DNA from: Nitrosomonas communis
GTDB lineage: Bacteria; Pseudomonadota; Gammaproteobacteria; Burkholderiales; Nitrosomonadaceae
Direction: 5' to 3'
Length of the DNA: 64,000 bases
Assembly (NCBI RefSeq): GCF_001007935.1
Contig: NZ_CP011451.1
Span: 558,001 to 622,000 of the forward strand
Shown piece after piece: positions 26,150 to 35,641 of this stretch. Both the position numbers and the translations under genes were made by a program. Position 1 is the first letter of the stretch; every line of letters starts with the position of its first letter. The notes below the pieces were generated by a model. The model saw nothing but the letters and a program-made list of their open reading frames with translations, did no database searches and was not told where the DNA came from.

Positions 26150-26419
26150 GAAATGAGTTGGCGCTTCAAACCAGCAGCGCTTTGGAAGCGCTTATTTATA
26201 TTCAATAGGGCAACCCGCGTAAGGCGCAATCACCATCGAGCATTGCACCGTATGGCTACCTTACCATCTGATGCAATGCGTTACACTATTGCACCCTACC
26301 AGCTAAATCAAACATGGCTTTGCCGGCTCTTCTTGCCGCATTCTTGATACCTTGCCTTCACGTCATGTTTGGTTTAGATGAGAATTCTTTTTGAATCATT
26401 CTCAACTGGTTAGGCTATA
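26150..26419. repeat. repeat C split by a B+A composite
   Basis: Repeat C sequence (gctttggaagcgcttattta, ttcaataggg) is interrupted at about 26212 by repeat B (26213-26300), directly followed by a truncated repeat A (26301-26387). The C sequence then resumes with cattctcaactggttagg and its right end at 26419. The intact C copy at 56411-56552 provides the comparison. Confidence 0.6.
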
Positions 26420-26462
26420 TTTTCACATCCAGATAGTAAAAGCTTATAAGAAAGATCCCAAT

Positions 26463-26676
26463 CAGCGTTTCACAGTCACTAAATACTTTAGGCAGCAAAT
26501 ATAACCAGCACTTCGTCTGGAACTGGCGCTGATCGAGATCACCCCCTTGACACCGATGCTGCATGTAACCGGCTGGCAGAATCCTGGTGCCAGCTCTGCA
26601 GAGAACATGATCAACCAACGGCAGGCAACATTCAAAGCTCGCTTGCTCAACCTGCAAACTAATGAAGCGATCTGAG
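26463..26676 (+). pseudogene. coding-like remnant of unknown gene
   Basis: One frame reads NQRFTVTKYFRQQI, stop, then PALRLELALIEITPLTPML and GWQNPGASSAENMINQRQAT with a final stop after NLQTNEAI. The amino-acid pattern is protein-like but I cannot name the family. It ends at taatttttaacga, as does the dam fragment at 33249, just ahead of the two spherulin-4-like copies. Confidence 0.35.
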
Positions 26677-26697
26677 GATCGCTAATTTTTAACGATA

Positions 26698-26716
26698 AAG
26701 CCCTTTACGGGCTTTT
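26698..26716 (+). terminator. factor-independent terminator
   Basis: AAAGCCC-tttac-GGGCTTTT, 20 bp behind the coding remnant at 26463-26676. Confidence 0.65.
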
Positions 26717-26836
26717 CCAAATCTAACTTACTATCCGGATAAATCTAAACCAGGGCTCGCCAACTTATTTCTGGCTATCACGTTGAGGTCGGTTGATCAT
26801 TGATAACTGCGATAATTAGCTTAAGCGGGAGTATCA

Positions 26837-27607
26837 CTACTTAGGTGTTATGATTGACATCTCAAGTTCTTCCCCACCATATTCCGGCAAACTGTCATAA
26901 GGATTGGGGAGTCTGTCATCGGTTATGTACAAATTTCCAACATGGTTCTTGTCAGCCTCACTGAACGCCTGTTTCATTTGTTCCAAGCTTGCGCTATATA
27001 CAATGTGGATAAATCTATTCTTCGAGTAATTATGTTGCCATTGTTCTGGCTGAAAGTATACGTAACTTCTTACGCTACTTTCAAATACCACTAAATTATC
27101 AACAACGGGTTTGCTTAAATAGACTTCGTCGGGCACTACCCCAGGATGCCCCGTTACAGAATAATGAGTGCTTTTATCCTTGATATAGTTATATATTGCC
27201 TCGTAGTACCTGATGTTTTCATCCGTGCCATCTGCAGCCATTTCATCGATAAAAAAACCATCAATCGCATAGAAAGCTATGTAACTATCAATGTCTCTAA
27301 AAATACTGTCTATCTGGCGGCTTCCATAACTGGAGTGTACGTAAGCAATTATCTTTCCTCCAGCTTCACGAACCCGATTAATTGCGTTAACAAAACTGGG
27401 GTCAACGTTTGCACCAGGCCCGTTATGTGGGTTAAAAATGACGGTGGTAGATACCGCCTGAGCTGCCTCAGCCAGGTGACTCCAATAAACTGGTTGTTTA
27501 GATGGATGAAAATATGCTGGAACAAAAAGATTGGCAGCGTGGACGTTCGTACCGAACATTACTGACAAATAAACCCCAGAAAACAAAATAAAGTGTTTTA
27601 TGCTCAT
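26837..27607 (-). CDS. secreted spherulin-4-like (GH135-type) protein, copy 1
   Basis: 256 residues with a signal peptide (ends about NVHA-ANLF). The mature protein is a single beta/alpha-barrel domain like spherulin-4 proteins: LFVPAYFHPS, TTVIFNPHNGPGA, GGKIIAYVHSSYG, YAIDGFFIDEMAADGT and the HPGVVPDEVYL region. GH135 members (fungal Sph3) cleave alpha-1,4-linked galactosamine/GalNAc polysaccharide; the acidic residues of FFIDEM are in the place expected for catalysis. A role in processing exopolysaccharide is an inference. A paralogue at 33395 is about 80 percent identical by eye. Confidence 0.72.
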   Translation of the reverse strand: MSIKHFILFSGVYLSVMFGTNVHAANLFVPAYFHPSKQPVYWSHLAEAAQAVSTTVIFNPHNGPGANVDPSFVNAINRVREAGGKIIAYVHSSYGSRQIDSIFRDIDSYIAFYAIDGFFIDEMAADGTDENIRYYEAIYNYIKDKSTHYSVTGHPGVVPDEVYLSKPVVDNLVVFESSVRSYVYFQPEQWQHNYSKNRFIHIVYSASLEQMKQAFSEADKNHVGNLYITDDRLPNPYDSLPEYGGEELEMSIITPK

Positions 27608-28059
27608 GTCGAATATATCCTATGAAGTAAGGCGTAATAGACCGAGTTTTTGCACTGATCTTGGAAAAAAAAGGAGATATACAAGAATAATTACCTTTTT
27701 AGCTCAAACGAGCATTTTCTTGTTGTGCATGAATGCTAAGGAATAACAGATAGGCTAGCAATAATGCAAGAGCATACAATGCTTATTCGTTATGTGGAAA
27801 ATTAAACCACGATTCCAAATAAAGCGTAAAACTGCACTAAAAAGTTGAGTGAAAATTTATACCTAAGGGAAAATATAAATAAAAACAATTACTGTCAGTT
27901 ATTGTTTAATCCATAAAAGCAAGCGATGTATTGTGGGAAAAGGGTTAACTATCTTAAAGAAGTGATCAAGCGCTGGCAGACTTGGGTACAAAAGGTTGAG
28001 AATTTGCTGAAAACGGTAATAATAATTTTAAAAGATTGAATATTTCTAAAGATAAATTA
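27608..28059. other. duplicated upstream region of the spherulin-4-like gene
   Basis: 27608-27860 corresponds to 34166-34450 behind the second copy (cgaatatatcct, gcaataat, gagtgaaaatttata). It presumably holds the promoter of the minus-strand gene. 27860-28059 shows nothing assignable. Confidence 0.5.
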
Positions 28060-29055
28060 TTATTGAGTTTTATCTTTTTTTTCCTTTTGAGCTACCTCAT
28101 TCTGGACTTCAGTTTTTATTTTGTTAGTGTCGGGTTGGCTTTGTAGGGATTCTTTATTTTCAATTTCAACTTCTTTGATAAAAACCGCATATTCAGTTGG
28201 ATAAATCCTATAACCTGAGAGTTGAGCATAAATTCTTGTAAGGATAGCGCTAAAGTACAAGATAATGGCTGAATAATATACCCACAGCATAATGATCACA
28301 ATGGAGCCTGCTGCCCCATAAGTTGAACTTATATCACTATTTGATAAATAGATAGTAATCACAGCTCTCCCTATCATAAAAAGCACAGCAGTGGTTATAG
28401 CGCCAGCAATAATATTTCTCCATCTAATTTTGGCATCTGGGAGGATCTTGAATATACAAGCAAATATAAAAGTAATGACAATAAAAGTTACAGTAAGATT
28501 AAGATAATAGGTGAAATAGACTGTAATCGTTGGAAACATCTTTTGTAAACCGCCGGTTAGCACTTCCAATGCAGCATTTATCATCAGGGATACCAGCAGA
28601 ATAAATCCTAATGAAACAACCATTGAAAAGCTTAAGAGACGATTAACAATGAGTTTCATAAAACCTTTTTTGGGCTTCGCTTTTAAACGCCAGATATAAT
28701 TAATCGATTCCTGAATTTCAACAAACACTCCGGTGGCCAAGAACAAAAGTATAATGGCGCTGACAGTGGTTGATAATGTGCTACTTTTAGAAATAGCAGC
28801 ATTTTTGATCATTTCTTCTACTTGAGTTGCTGCTTGTGAGCCTACCAATTCAGCAAGTTGCGGATAAAGATTCCCTTCTATGGCTTCTGCACCGAAGAAA
28901 AATTGAACAATCGTTATAATCACGATGAACATAGGAGCCAGTGCAAACAAAGTATAAAAAGCAAGCGAAGAACTCATTCTCAGTACGTTGACTTCCATGA
29001 ATTCAGAGAGGGCTTGTTTAATTACAGGCCATGCGTTCTTTAGTGTTAATTTCAT
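28060..29055 (-). CDS. YihY/BrkB-family inner-membrane protein
   Basis: About 331 residues from ATG 29055 (GTG 29061 also in frame). It has six hydrophobic segments with the family markers: SSLAFYTLFALAPMFIVI near the N-terminus, GFMKLIVNRLLSFSMVVSLG in the middle, TYGAAGSIVIIMLWVYYSAI towards the end, and a charged cytoplasmic C-terminus rich in Glu and Lys. The family was once called ribonuclease BN by mistake; members are multispan membrane proteins of uncertain role, sometimes linked to virulence or envelope integrity. No operon partner. Confidence 0.88.
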   Translation of the reverse strand: MKLTLKNAWPVIKQALSEFMEVNVLRMSSSLAFYTLFALAPMFIVIITIVQFFFGAEAIEGNLYPQLAELVGSQAATQVEEMIKNAAISKSSTLSTTVSAIILLFLATGVFVEIQESINYIWRLKAKPKKGFMKLIVNRLLSFSMVVSLGFILLVSLMINAALEVLTGGLQKMFPTITVYFTYYLNLTVTFIVITFIFACIFKILPDAKIRWRNIIAGAITTAVLFMIGRAVITIYLSNSDISSTYGAAGSIVIIMLWVYYSAIILYFSAILTRIYAQLSGYRIYPTEYAVFIKEVEIENKESLQSQPDTNKIKTEVQNEVAQKEKKDKTQ

Positions 29056-29061
29056 TATCAC

Positions 29062-29512
29062 GAATAAGTAAATAATAAAATTCTAAAAATTCTTCAATCA
29101 GATGAGCTTCTAAAATTTAGGATTTTATATTTCATGAAAAATTCAAAATTTTTAATGTATCTGAATGAAAATAGTTTATTAATTTGGCCTGTTTTCTTTT
29201 ACCCCGTATTTTTATATGACTTTTATGCTTGCGAGTATTCAAGCCGATTTAAATGATCGGTAGTGTTCGACTAGCTTATGCGCACAAAAAGAGTAATTAG
29301 ATGGCAATACAACAAGAATTCCAATCTCAAACTTATCATTGGAGTTTGTTTTCACGCTCAATCTGCTATAGGGTTAATACTATACTTAGTATAGAATTTG
29401 TTTTTATGTAACTTATTGATTTTTTATTAATCTACATCCAGAGCTCGAATCTGGGGAAAATTAATACCTTATCAGGAAATTTATCTTGTTTGTAACAAAT
29501 ATCCCATCCCAT
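29062..29512. other. gene-free stretch
   Basis: No gene or known repeat. An AT-rich stretch that probably carries the YihY promoter (minus strand) near its left end. Confidence 0.4.
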
Positions 29513-30256
29513 CTATTCAGGAATTTTCTTATGGAGTTTGACAGGCGCCACCCGTTTTTTCCGCATACGAAGATTGAGCATCTCCACTGTGACTGAAAAT
29601 GCCATTGAAAAATAAATATAGCCTTTTGGCACATGGATGTTGAACCCCTCCAATATGAGCGTAACGCCCACTAAAATCAGGAAGGAAAGAGCAAGAATTT
29701 TGACCGTAGGATGTGCATCTACAAAATCACCGATCGCCTTTGCCGCCACTAGCATTACCAATACTGCCAAAATAATAGCAATTGCCATTAGAGAAATATG
29801 ATCAACCAAACCAACTGCCGTGATAACTGAATCCAATGAGAACACAATATCCAACACGGCAATCTGAAGCAGCATCATTCCCAGGCTGGTGACGACAATC
29901 AAACGATCAGGTTCTTCTGGCCCTTCTAAGCTATTATGGATTTCATGTGTAGCTTTGGCCAGGAGAAACAAACCGCCTCCAATTAGAATGATATCGCGAC
30001 CTGAAATTTCATATGAAAGCAATGTAAACAATGGTGCAGTTAATCCCATTACCCAGGAAATTGAGAATAGCAACCCTAAGCGCGTAATCATGGCAAAGCC
30101 AAGCCCCATTCTTCTGGCAAACACACGTTGGCTTTCTGGAAGGCGCCCGACAAGTATGGAGATAAATATAATGTTATCGATCCCAAGAACAATTTCTAGT
30201 GCAGTTAATGTGCCTAATGCTATCCAAGCTTCAGGACTTGCCAGCCATTCGAACAT
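29513..30256 (-). CDS. TerC-family integral membrane protein
   Basis: 247 residues from ATG 30256, with GGGGAAACCTTG before it. Seven or eight transmembrane helices; the two TerC motifs are LEIVLGIDNIIFISILVG near the N-terminus and AVLDIVFSLDSVITAVG after the middle, with the conserved Asp-Asn and Asp-Ser pairs. TerC proteins of this YgdQ/YoaE-like type are associated with metal ion (manganese) export or supply to secreted enzymes; the tellurite label is historical. The basic C-terminus (MRKKRVAPVKLHKK) should be cytoplasmic. Confidence 0.9.
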   Translation of the reverse strand: MFEWLASPEAWIALGTLTALEIVLGIDNIIFISILVGRLPESQRVFARRMGLGFAMITRLGLLFSISWVMGLTAPLFTLLSYEISGRDIILIGGGLFLLAKATHEIHNSLEGPEEPDRLIVVTSLGMMLLQIAVLDIVFSLDSVITAVGLVDHISLMAIAIILAVLVMLVAAKAIGDFVDAHPTVKILALSFLILVGVTLILEGFNIHVPKGYIYFSMAFSVTVEMLNLRMRKKRVAPVKLHKKIPE

Positions 30257-30314
30257 CAAGGTTTCCCCTTCTTATTTTTGACGATTATGAACTGCTGCTA
30301 ATAATATTCCTGTT

Positions 30315-30417
30315 ATTCCATTTCCAAATCAAACATGACGCGAAGGCGAGCCGCAAACAGTATCAATAATACGGCAAGGTGAAGCCGACAAAGTTAGTTT
30401 TGATTTAGAAATAGAAT
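30315..30417. repeat. repeat A copy, well preserved
   Basis: Begins attccatttccaaatcaaac, core atgacgcgaaggcgagccgc, then gtgaagccgacaaag, ends ttttgatttagaaatagaat. One of the copies closest to a consensus. Confidence 0.8.
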
Positions 30418-30621
30418 TACTTGTTAAGAGAGACTTAGGCTGGTATCAGCAGTTCAACTCTGTCAGATCTCATGATGCTTTTCAACCGATCTGCTTGCTA
30501 AAAACAAATAATACATAAACATTATTGTAAACAAAAATAAAGATACTGATCATGAATTGTGTTGTCAAAATATAGATGAACCTTTCAAAGGAATTATCTT
30601 TTAGACGAGAAGGGATAGATT

Positions 30622-31086
30622 ATGAAATGGCTAGTAGGAATTATTATATTGATGTTATTAATAGTATCAGTAAGATTTAGAAAATTGGCAGGGTTTCTTG
30701 TTTTGCTAGGTATTGTTGTTGGTTTCTTACTTTGGCAATATCAAGACTATGAGAAGAATAAATCTAAGAACAGAATTTCGCCTTCAGAGCTGGTATTGAA
30801 AAATATCACTTTTAAGCCCTCAAATAGTCATTATGAAATGACGGGACGTATCATTAATAACTCGCAAACATTCACTTTGAATGGCGTTCAATTAAAAATT
30901 ACTGCTAAAGAATGTGCGAATAATAATGATTGCATTATTATTTTAGAAAAAAATGAATACGTTTATGTTCATATTCCACCCAAACAAGCGAGAGATTTTA
31001 GAAAAGAGGTTTCTTTCTATTCGAATCAGGTTATAGAAGGGAAGTTAGTCTGGAATTATTCAGTGGGATTTGCTGAGTCAGAATAG
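30622..31086 (+). CDS. membrane-anchored hypothetical protein with FxLYD-like domain
   Basis: 154 residues: two hydrophobic segments at the start (about 4-18 and 25-43, GFLVLLGIVVGFLLWQYQ) and a soluble C-terminal domain (about 55-150) of beta character: ITFKPSNSHYEMTGRIINNS, two cysteines in ECANNNDC, and VYVHIPPKQARDFRKEVSF. The pattern of a comparative statement on inner-membrane-anchored FxLYD/DUF-type periplasmic domains fits, but the family is not certain. AAGGGATAG precedes the ATG. Confidence 0.6.
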   Translation: MKWLVGIIILMLLIVSVRFRKLAGFLVLLGIVVGFLLWQYQDYEKNKSKNRISPSELVLKNITFKPSNSHYEMTGRIINNSQTFTLNGVQLKITAKECANNNDCIIILEKNEYVYVHIPPKQARDFRKEVSFYSNQVIEGKLVWNYSVGFAESE

Positions 31087-31390
31087 CTACCTGTTTGTTG
31101 TATGTCAGTGATAATTGAATGCCGTATTGCCACAGTTTGGTGGTCTAACCTATTTCGATCCGTGGATTCAATTCTTATATGCAACCAGAATCAGAATTTA
31201 ATAGCATGTGTTCTATATAGTGTTCCAATTTAAGATAAAAAAATAAAATTGCCTGTTAAAAAAAATCTTTCAGTTATTTTTAATTCTAATAGTTATACAC
31301 AAAGATTGCAGTCTCACCGTTAGATACCACCTATACGAAATAATACTCTTCGGAATATATTGGCAAATTTTTTAGTGACAAGACAAATCT
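31087..31390. other. gene-free stretch
   Basis: AT-rich intergenic DNA with no gene, repeat or clear terminator; should hold the promoter of the VOC-family gene. Confidence 0.4.
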
Positions 31391-31846
31391 ATGAAAGCAA
31401 ACGCAATAGGCATAAATCATGTGGCATTAGAAGTTGGAAATATTGATGAAGCATTGAAATTTTATGGCAATTTCTTGAACTTCGAAGTTCATGAAAAAAA
31501 TGAGATGCAAGCTTTTATTTATTTTGGGGATCAATTTATCAATTTTACAAAAAATGATAATAGACAGCCTGATCAAAAGCGACATATTGGTATAGCGGTA
31601 GATAATAAGGAATTAGTAAGGCAGACACTTGAACAGATGGGTATCAAACTCTTAAAAGGACCTTTTCTTGATTTTCTTGATCCTTGGGGAAATCGGGTAG
31701 AAATAACTACTTATACCAATATTCAATATACAAAAGCTGACCATGTATTGCAGGGTATGGGGCTTGGTCATCTGAAAAAAACTGAGCAAGCTTTGGCTGA
31801 ATTGAATGCAAGAGGTTTAGGACCTAAAAAAAATGATGATAATTAG
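31391..31846 (+). CDS. VOC-superfamily (glyoxalase/dioxygenase-like) protein
   Basis: 151 residues. The N-terminal half has the beta-alpha-beta fold start INHVALEVGNIDEALKFYG and LNFEVHEK; the second half has RHIGIAVDN and the metal-site type end DPWGNRVEITTY. His in NHVALEV, His in RHIGIAV and Glu in RVEI are candidate metal ligands. The superfamily includes lyases, dioxygenases and resistance proteins; the substrate cannot be predicted. Isolated gene. Confidence 0.85.
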   Translation: MKANAIGINHVALEVGNIDEALKFYGNFLNFEVHEKNEMQAFIYFGDQFINFTKNDNRQPDQKRHIGIAVDNKELVRQTLEQMGIKLLKGPFLDFLDPWGNRVEITTYTNIQYTKADHVLQGMGLGHLKKTEQALAELNARGLGPKKNDDN

Positions 31847-31978
31847 GTGCTCTGGGATTTAATAAAATTTTTTAGAAGTGTTCCCCAAAATAGATGGCTG
31901 ATCCAATACTCTCATCACTATCAGCATATAATGTTTACCGGCTCTGACTTGTTAAGTAGAAGTCGGCGGGTAGATTTT

Positions 31979-32284
31979 TTATGAGAAGAATACTTCAATG
32001 TAATTTTCCACAGGAGACATATGAGAACTTAAAACCCCATTAGCTCCTGATTTCAAAGTGTCGGTAGTCTTAACAATGCCAGCACCACGTGGGCGTATAT
32101 CATATATCATGAAAGGGACGAAGCTTTTTACAAGTTTGCAGTATGCATCTATCTTTTTGATATAAAAACTACTTTGACTTATATGCGGTTTCTTAGATTT
32201 GTGCCAATAATACAAAGGCGCTGATTCAAAGAACTTCCTAAGATCGACGTTGGTAAGTTCTTTCTGCAGTGTTAATGTCATCAC
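31979..32284 (-). CDS. hypothetical protein, possibly partial
   Basis: 101 residues without a recognised domain: KFFESAPLYYWHKSKKPHIS, a lysine-rich middle and an end at VENYIEVFFS. It follows the DUF4917 fragment in the same direction with an 80-bp gap. It may be a remnant of the same decayed island. Confidence 0.35.
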   Translation of the reverse strand: MMTLTLQKELTNVDLRKFFESAPLYYWHKSKKPHISQSSFYIKKIDAYCKLVKSFVPFMIYDIRPRGAGIVKTTDTLKSGANGVLSSHMSPVENYIEVFFS

Positions 32285-32363
32285 AACTTCTTCTGAGCAT
32301 TTAACATAAGGTTGACAGATGCATTGGGATTAATGCCTATTTTTTAAATAGTGATTGTGTTTT

Positions 32364-32918
32364 TTAGCGCCATACTCGGATGGTTTTTGCATCGAACAAA
32401 TTTACCATGCACTTAAAAGAATGCTTTATGCTTTCAACATGTCTTTGAGACTCTTCGGAATAAATTCCGATATAAACGCTGAATAGTTTGTTGCCTACTT
32501 TTGCACCCTGCTTCGCAGCAATATTTACCGCATCAATTATATGGAGGTCAGAGTCTCCAAAAGTGAAACCGAATGAGATAAGGGAGCCCTCAATTTTGCT
32601 CAATGACTCGTAGCAAAAACTAAGGTATCTATTGTGCATAATATGATTCAATTTATCCTCGCCATTGCTAGTAGCCACAAATACAGGGTATTCCTCTCGT
32701 GCGAGCCTTTCTTTTATGTTCTCTAGCAAAAGTTTTTCACCACCGTATTCTTCCTTAATGATATTTATTCCTCTATCGAATATTGGTAAGGTGCCATGAA
32801 AAAAGTGAATGTTCTGTTTGTCTTTGTATTTTCCCCACCTCAACTCAGAATATTTACTAGGCTCATCTTCTCGATCTAGCCCGAACCCATCAATTCGCTT
32901 TTGGAAATTATTTCGCAT
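32364..32918 (-). pseudogene. DUF4917-like protein, C-terminal part
   Basis: 184 codons with the second half of a DUF4917 (SIR2-related fold) protein: IHFFHGTLPIFDRG, HNRYLSFCYESLSKIEGSL and ISFGFTFGDSDLHIIDAV, the last resembling the SFGxxDxHI motif of SIR2-like domains. The N-terminal nucleotide-binding segment (NxFTTNYD type) is missing; upstream lies a repeat C end and a dam fragment. DUF4917/SIR2-like proteins occur in defence islands, but this piece is probably not functional. Confidence 0.55.
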
Positions 32919-32943
32919 ATTGCTTAACTGGTTAAGTTATATA

Positions 32944-33249
32944 TATATTGAGCACTTGGCATGGCAGGAATGCGTGCGCAAGTATAACCGGGAGCATACT
33001 TTATTTTACTGTGATCCGCCTTACTGGGACACAGAAGGCTACGGTGTAGATTTTGGACTGGAACAGTATGCTCAAATAGCCGAGCTGGCAAGAACGATCA
33101 AAGGCAGGATGATCATATCCGTTAACGATATCCCAGAAATGCAGGAAGCATTTAAGGGACGAGCAATGCAGTCGGTGGCGATCAATTATACCGTGAGTGG
33201 GCTGCAAGGACGCGGACAACGCACCGAGCTGGTGATCCGTAATTTTTAA
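32944..33249 (+). pseudogene. phage-type DNA adenine methylase, C-terminal fragment
   Basis: The frame reads HLAWQECVRKYNREHTLFYC followed by DPPYWDTEGYGVDF (catalytic DPPY motif IV), GRMIISVNDIPEMQEAFKGR and a normal stop after RTELVIRNF. The N-terminal part with the SAM-binding FxGxG motif is missing. The left junction coincides with a repeat C end at about 32932. Confidence 0.75.
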
Positions 33250-33389
33250 CGATGGAGTAATTCGCGGACTTTCTCAAACCCAACCCACTTAACGGATAAA
33301 TCTAAACCACGGCTGGCCAGTTGATTTTTGGCCATTGCTTTGAGATCGATTTGATCGTTAGCAGCAGCGATGATTAGCTTGAGCGCTAG
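33247..33389 (-). pseudogene. small gene remnant convergent with the dam fragment
   Basis: The minus strand reads KLIIAAANDQIDLKAMAKNQ, LASRGLDLSVKWVGFEKV and stop after LLHR. The pattern of a short conserved phage or island protein is clear (RGLD, KWVGF) but I cannot name it. A more damaged version of the same sequence lies at 26726-26836 before the first spherulin-4-like copy. Confidence 0.4.
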
Positions 33390-33394
33390 GATCA

Positions 33395-34165
33395 CTACTT
33401 AGGTGTTACGATTGACATCTCAAGCATCTCCCTACCATATTGCGGCAGGCTGTCATAAGGATTGGAGAGTCTGTCATTGGTTATGTACAGATGTCCAGTG
33501 TGGTTCTTATCGGCCTCGTTGAACGCCTGCTTCATTTGGTCCAAGTTTGCGTCGTAAACAATGTGGATAAATCTGTCCTTCGGGTAAGTATGTTGCCAGT
33601 TTTCCGGTCGAAAGTTTACATAACTTCTTATGGTATTTTCAAACACTACTAAATCATCAACGACTGGTTTGCTTAGATAAACTTCATCAGGCACTACGCC
33701 GGGATTGCCCGTTACCGAATAATGACTGCTTTTATTCTTGATGTAATTATATATTGTCTCGTAGTACATGATGTTTTCATCGGTCCCGTCTGCAGCCTTC
33801 TCATCAATAAAAAAACCATCAATCGCATAGAAAGCGATGTAACTATCAATGTCTTGGAGAATATTGTCCATCGGGCGCTCTCCATAATTGGATTTTACGT
33901 AAGCGATTACCTTTCCTCCAGCTTCACGAACCCGATCAATTGCGTTAGTAAAACCAGGGTCAGCGCTTATTCCAGGCCCGTTATCGGGGTTAAAAATTAC
34001 AGTAGTAGGCACTGTCTGAGCTGCCTCAACCAAATGGCTCCAGAAAATTGGTTGATCAGATGGATGGAAGTATGCTGGAACAAAAAGATTGGCAGCGTGG
34101 ACGAGCGTACCGAACGTTACTAACAAATAAGCTATAGAAAGCAAAATAAAGTGTTTTATGCTCAT
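33395..34165 (-). CDS. secreted spherulin-4-like (GH135-type) protein, copy 2
   Basis: 256 residues, the same length as the protein at 26837 and closely similar throughout: signal peptide, LFVPAYFHPSDQPIFWSHL, VIFNPDNGPG, GGKVIAYVKSNYGE, YAIDGFFIDEKAADGT and YSVTGNPGVVPDEVYL. Differences are spread and many are conservative, so both copies have been kept under selection since duplication. Copy 2 has HP to NP in VTGHPGV and Met to Lys in FIDEM. Non-coding flanks on both sides are shared with copy 1. Extracellular or periplasmic polysaccharide cleavage is inferred from the family. Confidence 0.72.
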   Translation of the reverse strand: MSIKHFILLSIAYLLVTFGTLVHAANLFVPAYFHPSDQPIFWSHLVEAAQTVPTTVIFNPDNGPGISADPGFTNAIDRVREAGGKVIAYVKSNYGERPMDNILQDIDSYIAFYAIDGFFIDEKAADGTDENIMYYETIYNYIKNKSSHYSVTGNPGVVPDEVYLSKPVVDDLVVFENTIRSYVNFRPENWQHTYPKDRFIHIVYDANLDQMKQAFNEADKNHTGHLYITNDRLSNPYDSLPQYGREMLEMSIVTPK

Positions 34166-34863
34166 GCCGAATATATCCTTTGAAAAAGGGCGAATAGACC
34201 GAGTTTCTACACTGATCTTGAGAGTATAAAAAGTACACTCTCTTGGGAGGAAAAAAAGAAGATATAGGAAAAAAATGAATATTGATTTAGCTCAGATGAG
34301 CAACTTCTTTTTCTTATTGTGTTAATGCTAAACAATAACAAACAGGTTAGCAATAATACAATACATATTAACTTTTATTTATTAACTCAAGAATAAAATG
34401 GCAGTACCAAATAAAGCGCAAAACAGTACCAAATTGAGCGAAAATTTACATTCGGTCGGACTACTACAGGCATATCAGCCTGAACGACTATCACACGTCG
34501 ATTTTACCTTGATTATTTCTTACCAAACCTGGATTTTGACGAGAACAGCTTTGTTTCTGTCGCCAGCAAAGATAGCCAGCACCGCCGAAACCACAAGATT
34601 CAAACCTTCTCCTTCGGTTAGTGCGAGATCAAATGCGATGAGATTAACGAGAAAAGTGCTAAACCATGGTTTTTGGTTTATGGAAATTGAGCCAAGATGT
34701 GTGACGGATTGAATGGCTGGTGCGCAAATCATCCCTGCTCATTTCTTAGATTCGCATAAGTGGGAATCAAGCCGAGATTAGAGGAAGTTATTCAGCACTT
34801 GATCATGCTGTAGCAGGCTAAAATACTGACACTCTTGATAAAGTGCCCAGATTTATACCTAAT
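34166..34863. other. upstream region of spherulin-4-like copy 2 and unassigned DNA
   Basis: 34166-34450 is shared with the flank of copy 1. At 34520-34732 the minus strand has an open frame of 70 codons (SISINQKPWFSTFLVNLIAF...) without a recognised domain; not called as a gene. Confidence 0.4.
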
Positions 34864-34939
34864 TGGCTCCCCGACCAGGGCTCGAACCTGGGACCTGCGG
34901 ATTAACAGTCCGTCGCTCTACCGACTGAGCTATCGGGGA
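34864..34939 (-). tRNA. tRNA-Asn (anticodon GTT)
   Basis: The 76-nt cloverleaf starts TCCCCGATAGCTCAGTCGG; its anticodon loop CTGTTAA carries GTT, its T arm is CCAGGTTCGAGCCCTGG, and it ends TCGGGGAGCCA with CCA encoded. All stems pair. Its 3' side faces the decayed island on the left, and tRNA-Asn genes are common integration sites. Confidence 0.97.
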
Positions 34940-35641
34940 ATATGCGGCACAAGAAGCGCATATGTTAATGTTTTGAACGCTAATGGTCAACCTTCATGTT
35001 GTTAACATTTTTACTGCTTCTTATATGAGCCTAATTTTTATGACATTTTCTAATTTTTGCAAAAGCTTATATCGTGTAAATTAAAAGAGAACATTATTAA
35101 ATACGTAATGTTGTACCTTCATTTACTCCCCTTCTCTGCTCTGCATTAATACTCTTTCATTAACTCTCTTCATTCGAGTCACGCTCATCACTCCATCCGC
35201 AGGTGACCCTTCTGTCACTCAAACCCAGGAAAAACTTTACTGATAACACGAGCATTTGAGTAAAGTAATCAAAAAGTAAGCGGTTAAACCATAGTAACAA
35301 GCAGCTTGGCAACATTACCTGCTTACGTAGGCACAGGCTTTTAAAATATAAAAAAAGGCACGGTGCACAAAAGCTTCAAACTTTCTGGAAAGCAAAAATA
35401 GAGCCCGATACTCAGAATGAAACATGACGTAATTAAACGGGATAATTCCCCGACAAGGCCAGGGGATGACTTCGTTTATTAAAAAACAAATACTAACAAA
35501 GTATCTCCTCTTTGATTTCAATAAATTTTTATTAAAATAGGGCCCCAAATAAAAAATATAATTTTTCTTAATTACCAAGAATTTGTGGCAGCATTGATTA
35601 ATTAAATCAAAAATAAATGCCCGGGAGGGGGCAATAAAATA
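34940..35641. other. gene-free stretch before the porin gene
   Basis: AT-rich with no repeat A. At its end gggaggggg lies a few bases ahead of the ATG at 35642. No riboswitch or terminator is recognised. Confidence 0.4.

Noticed and set aside
34520..34732. 70-codon minus-strand frame upstream of tRNA-Asn
   Set aside because: The reading looks partly protein-like but has no recognised family or start signal, so it is only mentioned in the gap note.
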